From assembly GCA_017116025.1 (NCBI GenBank), contig JAFITR010000049.1, positions 1 to 9,571 on the forward strand: a DNA stretch of 9,571 nucleotides. The letters are read 5' to 3'. This document shows positions 1-5,179 of the stretch, piece by piece (position 1 is the first letter of the stretch; every line of letters starts with the position of its first letter). A program made the position numbers and the translations under genes. The notes beneath the pieces are model-generated. The model saw only the letters and a program-made list of their open reading frames with translations, was not told the DNA's origin and ran no database searches. Source of the stretch: Simkania negevensis. Lineage in GTDB: Bacteria; Chlamydiota; Chlamydiia; Chlamydiales; JAFITR01.

Positions 1-13
1 TCGGCCTGATTTC

Positions 14-27
14 AAAACTGCCAAACT
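14..27 (-). repeat. AGTTTGGCAGTTTT motif, left copy
   Basis: The 14 bases here are the exact reverse complement of 9531-9544, so the two window edges carry the same 14-mer in opposite orientation. A shorter 10-base copy (TGGCAGTTTT) lies at 80-89 on the plus strand and forms an inverted pair with this one across about 56 nt. All three copies are intergenic. I infer a dispersed genomic repeat; its role is unknown, and a long-range stem at the end of the psd transcript is one possibility. Confidence 0.5.
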
Positions 28-79
28 ACAGGTTGAGAATCAACGGTAAAGGGCGTAACAAAAAGAGCATAAAAAAGGA

Positions 80-89
80 TGGCAGTTTT
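80..89 (+). repeat. TGGCAGTTTT motif, short copy
   Basis: This is a perfect 10-base inverted partner of 14-23 and a direct copy of 9535-9544. It is followed at once by T and then the start of the TGTCCC tandem repeat. In psd mRNA (minus strand) the two arms could pair around a loop of about 56 nt. Confidence 0.45.
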
Positions 90-92
90 TGT

Positions 93-147
93 TGTCCCTG
101 CTGTCTCTGTCGTCCCTCTTGTCCCTTTTTGTCCCTGCTGTCCCTCT
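93..147. repeat. Degenerate 9-nt tandem repeat, TGTCCCTNN
   Basis: Six units are visible at 93, 102, 111, 120, 130 and 139, with a single-base slip at 129. The units read TGTCCCTGC, TGTCTCTGT, CGTCCCTCT, TGTCCCTTT, TGTCCCTGC and TGTCCCTCT. More decayed C/T-rich sequence continues to about 180. On the minus strand, GGG tracts at 142-144, 133-135, 123-125 and 114-116 are separated by 6, 7 and 6 nt, which fits the usual G3N1-7 G-quadruplex rule. The array begins about 41 nt past the psd stop codon, so it would be transcribed as G-rich RNA in the psd 3' untranslated region. Confidence 0.8.
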
Positions 148-188
148 TTCTCTTTTTTGCGTCACTTTTGTCTTCCCTCTCACTGATC

Positions 189-1106
189 TCACTGGTTATT
201 TGTGATCGTACCGAGTTGTTGCCCCATGAGGCAGCGCAATTCGATCTCTTCTTTTGAGGCGTCGAGTAAATCGCGATCTATTTTTATTGTATTTGGTTCG
301 AAGAGCATGACGATCGCGGAGGCTCCGAAGGCGAAGTAGCCTTTTTCCGCCCCTTTTGCGTAGGGGTGGTAGGGTTGTGAGGTTTGTATTACGCTGCCGA
401 CGTTGGTAGCGCCAATTTCTATGAAGAGGATGTCGTTGAATTGTTCTGTTTGGAGCGTGGTGATAAAACGTTTGTTTTGCGTGAGGATACGGGCATTTTT
501 TTTCAGAGCCATGGGGTTGACAGAGAAGAGTGTCCCGTTGATGCATGAGGTGGGTTGTGGTGTGCAGTGGCATGGGAAGTGGAAACGGTGATAGTCTGTT
601 GGACAGAGGCGGCAGAAGACCATTGTCCCTCCTAAATAACGCTTAGCTAAAGTGGTGTCATGGAGGAGCTCAGAGAGATTGAATCGGTTGCCTTTGATTA
701 AAAAAGGGATCTCTTCTCGGATGCGTTCGATCGCCAGGTAGCGACCGTCTGCTGGCATGGTGAGGAGATTCTTCCCCTCAGTAATAGGACGTGCGGTTTT
801 TTTGAGTTTTCGGATAAAAAAATCGTTAAAAGAAGTGAAGGCGTCGGTTTTTTTTTCGAATTCGTTTGCGTCAATGCCGAAACGTTCGATAAATGGTCGC
901 ACCTTTTTTTTGCTTCGCTTGTTGCTCTGGCACCATCCGTACCATCGTGAAAAGAGGGGGGTTGTTACTGTTAACTGCTTTAATATCTTGCCGAAGAGAA
1001 GAGATTTCCAACGGGAGCCGTAGAGAAGTTCGATGAAGTAGCCCCCGTAGACATCTTCGATCTCTCTCTTTTTCGTGATGCGGTCGATATAAATAATTTT
1101 TTTCAT
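189..1106 (-). CDS. psd: Phosphatidylserine decarboxylase proenzyme
   Basis: Psd decarboxylates phosphatidylserine to phosphatidylethanolamine at the membrane and cleaves itself into alpha and beta chains to create a pyruvoyl cofactor. Visible family features, numbered from the start chosen here (305 aa), are SFNDFFIRKL near 92-102, PADG with the likely catalytic Asp at 120, PTDYHRFHFP with the likely catalytic His at 176, and KGAEKGYFAFGAS near the C-terminus with the predicted cleavage Ser at 263. The site reads Gly-Ala-Ser-Ala where chlamydial and clostridial-type enzymes I recall have Gly-Gly-Ser-Thr. The reading frame extends to an upstream ATG at 1145. I prefer 1106 because MKKIIYIDR aligns with the remembered chlamydial N-terminus and the longer start lies inside the divergent promoter. 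Neither start has a clear Shine-Dalgarno sequence. Confidence 0.93.
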   Translation of the reverse strand: MKKIIYIDRITKKREIEDVYGGYFIELLYGSRWKSLLFGKILKQLTVTTPLFSRWYGWCQSNKRSKKKVRPFIERFGIDANEFEKKTDAFTSFNDFFIRKLKKTARPITEGKNLLTMPADGRYLAIERIREEIPFLIKGNRFNLSELLHDTTLAKRYLGGTMVFCRLCPTDYHRFHFPCHCTPQPTSCINGTLFSVNPMALKKNARILTQNKRFITTLQTEQFNDILFIEIGATNVGSVIQTSQPYHPYAKGAEKGYFAFGASAIVMLFEPNTIKIDRDLLDASKEEIELRCLMGQQLGTITNNQ

Positions 1107-1116
1107 CTTTTTGAAT

Positions 1117-1145
1117 TTGACAATTGGAGGTAGTGGGTCTATCAT
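1117..1145 (+). promoter_or_regulatory. Sigma-70-type promoter for the kinase-mnmE operon
   Basis: A perfect -35 hexamer TTGACA (1117-1122) is followed by a 17-nt spacer and a -10 hexamer TATCAT (1140-1145, five of six matches). Transcription would start near 1152, leaving a leader of about 38 nt before the kinase ATG. The kinase also has a Shine-Dalgarno-like AGGTGA at 1178-1183, 6 nt before its start. The -10 element coincides with the upstream psd ATG, so the divergent psd transcript must begin within or very near this element if the long psd start is used. No equally good leftward promoter was found. Confidence 0.7.
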
Positions 1146-1189
1146 CAGTGTAGCAAGTTTGCCGGATGATTCACGCTAGGTGATTTTAG

Positions 1190-2056
1190 ATGAGTGGTAA
1201 GATTGTCGTCAAAGGGTATACGGTAGGGTCGAAGATCGATCAGAGCGGTCTTAAGAAGATCCATAAGGCTCTCGATATCAAGACGGGTAAAGAGGTTTTT
1301 ATGACGCTGACTGCTGTGAGGCGTGGCAGGGCGCTGAATGCTTTGGCGCGACGTGCAGCACAGTCACAGAAGCTTTCTCTTCCCTCACTAGTGACGGCAA
1401 TAGACCATGGTCTTGTGTCGGACCAGTTTTTCTATTACACACACTCGGCCGTCTCCTCTTTCCCCTTGGAGCAGGTTTTGGAGCAGAGTGCTGATGAAGT
1501 AGAGCGCTATTACTCCCTTTTTCGATATTTTTTGCAGGCTTTGGAGGTGGTTGATTACATCCATGAAGCTCAAACGACACATCGTGACTTGAATACGCGA
1601 CAGTTGCGCGTGACGAGCAAGAAACAGCTCATTCTAGAGGGGTTTATTAATTCGAGGCCTCTTTCTGAGCCGCGCAACTTGACGAGCATTGTCCACTTCC
1701 CCTACATGGCTCCTGAACAGTTGTTAGGTGCTAATGCGGATAAAAAAACGGATATTTATTCAGTTGGAGTCATCTTTTACGAGCTCTTCACCGGCTCTTT
1801 GCCGTACGACTCCAACTATGCCAAGTTGGAGGACTTTAGGAATGGCGTTGCGCCAAACCCTACGATGCACAAAATCGATGTCCCTAAAGAAATTGAAGCG
1901 GTGATGATGAAGATGCTTGGTCCGCGAGAAAGTCGTTACAAGCACACGAGAGAGGTGATTAACGACATCGAGATTCTTTATAGCAAGCGCTCTTTATGGA
2001 TGAAGATGTGCGATCTGTCAGCCTCAGTCAAAAACCTGTTTACTGCAATGCGTTGA
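1190..2056 (+). CDS. Degenerate Hanks-type Ser/Thr kinase (probable pseudokinase)
   Basis: The 288-residue protein is essentially one bare protein-kinase fold with no membrane segment or extra sensor domain, so it is probably cytosolic. The C-lobe is clear: HRDL at 131-134, APE at 174-176 in PYMAPEQL, and the F-helix Asp188 in DIYSVGVIFYELFTG. Key ATP-handling residues are altered. The glycine-rich loop is reduced to a single Gly (residues 13-20). The VAIK lysine position reads Thr39 in EVFMTL. The alphaC glutamate is probably Arg55. The Mg-binding DFG is EGF (150-152), and the HRDLKPxN Asn is Gln138. The family phosphorylates Ser/Thr, but this pattern suggests weak, unusual or absent catalysis and a scaffold or regulator role. 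It is the first gene after the promoter and ends 7 nt before mnmE. It is not assignable to Pkn1, PknD or Pkn5 from the sequence alone. Confidence 0.85.
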   Translation: MSGKIVVKGYTVGSKIDQSGLKKIHKALDIKTGKEVFMTLTAVRRGRALNALARRAAQSQKLSLPSLVTAIDHGLVSDQFFYYTHSAVSSFPLEQVLEQSADEVERYYSLFRYFLQALEVVDYIHEAQTTHRDLNTRQLRVTSKKQLILEGFINSRPLSEPRNLTSIVHFPYMAPEQLLGANADKKTDIYSVGVIFYELFTGSLPYDSNYAKLEDFRNGVAPNPTMHKIDVPKEIEAVMMKMLGPRESRYKHTREVINDIEILYSKRSLWMKMCDLSASVKNLFTAMR

Positions 2057-2063
2057 AGTTTTT

Positions 2064-3440
2064 ATGTATTATATTCACGGTTCCTACGAGCCGGGGGAGA
2101 CGGTTGCGGCAATCGCTACGCCGCCTGGAGAGGGAGGTATTGCCATTGTGCGGATTGCGGGCAAAGAGGCCTTGAGTGTCGCTGCCAAGGTCTTTTCGCG
2201 CCCTGTTGGAAAGATGGCAAGCCACACCTGTCGCTATGGCGAGATCTGCGATAGCGATGGCTCGGTGATTGACAGGGGATTAGCCCTTGTCTTACTTGGC
2301 CGGCGTTCTTTTTGTGGAGAGGACACTGTCGAATTACACTGCCACGGCGGTAGTTTGGTCTCTAGGCGTGTTTTGGAAGCGGTTGTACGCGCCGGTGCAC
2401 GTGCTGCCCAACCTGGAGAGTTTGCCTTTAAAGCGTTTACCAATGGCAAAATTGACCTGGCACAGGCTGAGGCAATACAGTCTTTGATCTCAGCAAAAAA
2501 TGAGATGGCGCTTACCGTTGCTGATAGGCAACTTGCAGGAGCTCTGTCTGATCGAGTCAAGGGGTTTCAAACTAGGCTGACGCATCTCGCCGCTATTCTA
2601 GAAGCATGGATTGATTTCCCAGAAGAAGACCTGGCTTTTGCTTCTTTTGAACAGGTTGTGGCAGATTTAGAGGCGATAGAAAGCGAGATAAATGCTCTTG
2701 TTGATACCTTCCACGATGGTAAAATTTTAAGCGAAGGCCTTTCCCTCTGCCTTGCTGGTTGCCCCAACGTGGGAAAGTCGTCGATTATGAATGCTCTTCT
2801 AGAAGAGGACCGGGCGATTGTCACGCATGTTCCTGGGACAACGAGGGATGTTTTGGAGAACGATCTTCGCTTGAATGGACTCAATGTCAAGCTGATTGAC
2901 ACTGCAGGGATACGGGAAACAGAAGAGACAATTGAGGTCGAGGGGATTCGAAGAAGCCGGCTTGCTATGCAGCGTGCGGATCTTGTCCTCTTTGTTTTGG
3001 ATGCGACGCAAAAAATTCGCGCGGAAGAGAAGGCTTTATTTAAAGAAGTGCCGGGAAAAAAAAGTATAGCCATTTGGAACAAGATCGATTTGCCTTATGG
3101 CGATTTGCCGGCTCTGCCTTTCGAGCATGTAGTATCTCTTTCTGCCAAAGAGGGGACGGGATTGGCGGAGCTGAAAAAAAAGATCGATTCGGTCATTTGG
3201 GAAGGAGGAGTCCCTTCTTGTGAAGAGGTTGTGATCACGAAACTACGCCATTGCGAGGCTTTACAGGCTTCTTCTTCGGCGATTCGCGCGGTGATCGACG
3301 GATTGCAGCAAGATGTCTCGCCGGAATTGTTGACTTTGGATATGCGGAGTGGTTTGGAGAGCCTCGGAAAGATTATTGGTACAGACATTACAGATGATAT
3401 CCTTGCTGATATCTTCTCCCATTTCTGTGTAGGTAAGTAG
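2064..3440 (+). CDS. mnmE: tRNA modification GTPase MnmE (TrmE/ThdF)
   Basis: MnmE works with MnmG to place the (carboxymethyl)aminomethyl group at C5 of wobble uridine 34 in certain tRNAs, using tetrahydrofolate-bound one-carbon units and GTP hydrolysis. The N-terminal folate-binding domain starts with the typical TIA-like AAIATPPGEGGIAIVRI. The helical domain contains FTNGKIDLAQAEAIQ and DFPEEDL. The inserted G domain has G1 GCPNVGKS (232-239), the GTTRD switch, G3 DTAG (279-282), G4 NKID (339-342) and SAKEG. The protein ends in CVGK (455-458), the C-x-GK tail with the conserved catalytic-site Cys. The 458-aa length is normal. It starts 7 nt after the kinase stop with only a weak ribosome binding site (GAAG), which suggests translational coupling. 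mnmG is not in the window. Confidence 0.98.
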   Translation: MYYIHGSYEPGETVAAIATPPGEGGIAIVRIAGKEALSVAAKVFSRPVGKMASHTCRYGEICDSDGSVIDRGLALVLLGRRSFCGEDTVELHCHGGSLVSRRVLEAVVRAGARAAQPGEFAFKAFTNGKIDLAQAEAIQSLISAKNEMALTVADRQLAGALSDRVKGFQTRLTHLAAILEAWIDFPEEDLAFASFEQVVADLEAIESEINALVDTFHDGKILSEGLSLCLAGCPNVGKSSIMNALLEEDRAIVTHVPGTTRDVLENDLRLNGLNVKLIDTAGIRETEETIEVEGIRRSRLAMQRADLVLFVLDATQKIRAEEKALFKEVPGKKSIAIWNKIDLPYGDLPALPFEHVVSLSAKEGTGLAELKKKIDSVIWEGGVPSCEEVVITKLRHCEALQASSSAIRAVIDGLQQDVSPELLTLDMRSGLESLGKIIGTDITDDILADIFSHFCVGK

Positions 3441-3443
3441 GAG

Positions 3444-4058
3444 ATGAAGAAGAAAGAGCGAGTAGAAAAGATACAAGAAATTCTCGAAAAGTTTTACCCA
3501 AACCCTTCGATCCCTTTGCGTCATAAAAATCCCTATACGTTATTGATTGCGGTATTGCTGTCGGCACAATGTACAGATGTGCGTGTCAATGAAACGACAC
3601 CGAAACTTTTTGCGCTGGCAGAGACGCCGGAGAAGATGGCCGAGCTCGACGTTGCTGCCATTGAAGAGGAGATACGCCCTTTGGGCCTTGCTCCTAGGAA
3701 GGCAAAAGCGATTAAAAGGCTGTCACAGATTCTTGTTGAGCGCTATGATGGAAAGGTTCCTAAAAATTTTGAGGATTTGGAATCGTTGCCTGGTGTGGGT
3801 CATAAGACGGCCTCTGTCGTTCGTACTCAAGCGTTCGGCTTGCCGGCCTTCCCTGTCGATACTCATATTCACCGTTGTGCAAACCGGTGGAGATTGACAC
3901 GAAGCAAGACGGTAGAGAAAACGGAAAAGGTTTTAAAAAAACTCTTCCCCGAAGAGGTTTGGGGAAAGTTGCATCTGCAAATCATCTACTTTGCAAGGGA
4001 ACACTGTCCTGCGCGAGGGCATGATCCTCAACGATGTCCGATTTGCTCTTTGAGTTGA
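3444..4058 (+). CDS. nth: Endonuclease III (DNA glycosylase/AP lyase)
   Basis: Nth excises oxidised pyrimidines and cuts the abasic site by beta-elimination in base excision repair. The helix-hairpin-helix motif LPGVGHKTA carries the catalytic Lys121, and FPVDTHIHR carries the catalytic Asp139; an LLSAQCTD segment lies at 38-45. The 204-aa protein ends HCPARGHDPQRCPICSLS. Three cysteines (188, 198, 201) remain, with C-x9-C-x2-C spacing, rather than the C-x6-C-x2-C-x5-C of the E. coli [4Fe-4S] loop, and the fourth Cys is missing because the protein stops three residues later. I recall similar ends in other PVC-group Nth proteins, so this is probably a lineage trait rather than damage. The ATG lies 3 nt after the mnmE stop. 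AGGAG abuts the ATG, and AGGTAAG at 3431 is a better-spaced ribosome binding site. Confidence 0.96.
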   Translation: MKKKERVEKIQEILEKFYPNPSIPLRHKNPYTLLIAVLLSAQCTDVRVNETTPKLFALAETPEKMAELDVAAIEEEIRPLGLAPRKAKAIKRLSQILVERYDGKVPKNFEDLESLPGVGHKTASVVRTQAFGLPAFPVDTHIHRCANRWRLTRSKTVEKTEKVLKKLFPEEVWGKLHLQIIYFAREHCPARGHDPQRCPICSLS

Positions 4059-4065
4059 GGCTGTA

Positions 4066-5160
4066 ATGTTTGTAGGCGAACAAAAAGCGTTGATTATTTT
4101 ACACAACACCCCTCATTTGGGGCCGTTGCGTATTCGCTTGCTTGTGAAGAGATTAGGCTCTGCTGAGGCAGTATTGGCGGCCTCTGTTAAAGAGCTTGCT
4201 GCTTGTGAAGGCATTGGTTCTTTGCTTGCTGAAGCCGTTGCTTCTTGGTCCAACAACGATCGATGGCAGCGCGACTTGGACCTCATCGCTGCTCACGGTG
4301 TGGAGATCGTCACCTATCGCGATCCGACATTCCCAAAGCCTTTAGAGGCGATCATTGATGCTCCTGTTCTTCTCTATGTCAGAGGCTCAATCAAGCGACA
4401 AGACACTCATGCGATCGCTATTGTAGGCACGCGCAATGCGAGCCATTATGGGACGGAAGAGGCTTATGCGATCGCTTCCGATTTGGCGCGGATGGGGTAT
4501 ACGATTACCAGCGGGCTTGCACGAGGGGTCGATACGCATGCGCATGTAGGCGCTCTTGCCCACGGCCGTACTGTTGCTGTTATTGGGTCGGGCCTTGCTA
4601 ATCTATACCCAAGAGAAAACCTCCCTTTGGCAAAGAAAATAGCCGCTTGCGGGGCAGTAATCAGCGAGTTCCCTATGGCGACACCTCCGGACAAGCAGAA
4701 CTTCCCTCAGAGAAATCGCATTGTTAGCGCTTTGAGCAAGGGGATCTTGTTGGTCGAAGCTCCTGCAAAGAGTGGAGCGATGATTACGATGGTGCGTGGG
4801 GAGCATCAGGGTAAAAGGCTTTTTGCCTTGCCTGGCCGTGTCGATATGCCTTCTTTCCGAGGCAACCACTCTTTGATCAAAGAGGGGCGTGCTCAATTAG
4901 TAGAAAGCGCTGAAGATATTGCTGCTGAATTTGAAACGCTATTCCCTCTCTCCAAAGGATATACACAGCCTCGTCCGACGTTATCTGTTCAGGAAGAAGA
5001 ACTTATTCGTTCCATGCCTTCTACAGAGGCTTATATTGAGGAAATTGTTACACTATCTTCGATGCCCATTTCCACAGTAAGTGCTCTTTTGATGGGCTTG
5101 GTGCTAAAAAAAGTAGTTAAAGAATTTCCCGGCAAGATTTATAAGAAGAAAACCTACTAA
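4066..5160 (+). CDS. dprA: DNA processing protein DprA (Smf)
   Basis: DprA binds incoming single-stranded DNA in the cytoplasm and loads RecA on it during natural transformation. An N-terminal helix-hairpin-helix/SAM-like region (about 1-75, with LGSAEAVLAAS and CEGIGSLLAEAV) precedes the Rossmann-like core. The core contains VGTRNAS (from 120), SGLARGVDTHAH (from 149), GSGLANLYPREN, NFPQRNRIVSALS and FALPGRVD (from 253). A C-terminal winged-helix (about 305-364) is present, so the protein is full length at 364 aa. The usual GTGLD Asp is replaced here (GSGLAN). A GAGG Shine-Dalgarno overlaps the nth stop codon 5 nt upstream of the ATG. The following gene is topA; dprA-topA adjacency is common in bacteria. 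Confidence 0.97.
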   Translation: MFVGEQKALIILHNTPHLGPLRIRLLVKRLGSAEAVLAASVKELAACEGIGSLLAEAVASWSNNDRWQRDLDLIAAHGVEIVTYRDPTFPKPLEAIIDAPVLLYVRGSIKRQDTHAIAIVGTRNASHYGTEEAYAIASDLARMGYTITSGLARGVDTHAHVGALAHGRTVAVIGSGLANLYPRENLPLAKKIAACGAVISEFPMATPPDKQNFPQRNRIVSALSKGILLVEAPAKSGAMITMVRGEHQGKRLFALPGRVDMPSFRGNHSLIKEGRAQLVESAEDIAAEFETLFPLSKGYTQPRPTLSVQEEELIRSMPSTEAYIEEIVTLSSMPISTVSALLMGLVLKKVVKEFPGKIYKKKTY

Positions 5161-5164
5161 AAAA

Positions 5165-5170
5165 AAGGAG
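5165..5170 (+). promoter_or_regulatory. Strong ribosome binding site of topA
   Basis: AAGGAG lies 9 nt before the topA ATG at 5180, inside the 19-nt gap after dprA. It is the best Shine-Dalgarno sequence in the window and fixes the topA start. It suggests topA is translated independently of dprA even if co-transcribed. Confidence 0.75.
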
Positions 5171-5179
5171 CTATCCGGG

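Larger units (their letters stand above)
1..188. other. Non-coding region downstream of psd
   Basis: No convincing gene is seen here. Frame 2 is open from the window edge to a TAA at 47-49 (15 codons), which could be the tail of a rightward gene, but a run that short is expected by chance. Frame 3 is open up to 257, but its product is a low-complexity Cys/Pro/Leu/Ser string read from the tandem repeat and the antisense of psd, so I do not call it. The region holds a 9-nt tandem repeat (93-147) and a 10-bp inverted pair (14-23 and 80-89). On the minus strand it is the probable 3' untranslated region of psd. No classical hairpin plus U-run terminator is obvious there. Confidence 0.6.

Noticed and set aside
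33..257. Plus-strand reading frame of 74 codons rich in Cys, Leu and Ser
   Set aside because: The composition is produced by the TGTCCC tandem repeat, the frame runs into the antisense of psd, and there is no ribosome binding site or recognisable domain.
1107..1145. The longer psd start at 1145
   Set aside because: It adds 13 residues with no match to the remembered chlamydial N-terminus, has no Shine-Dalgarno, and overlaps the divergent -10 element. It is not excluded, so it is noted in the psd entry.
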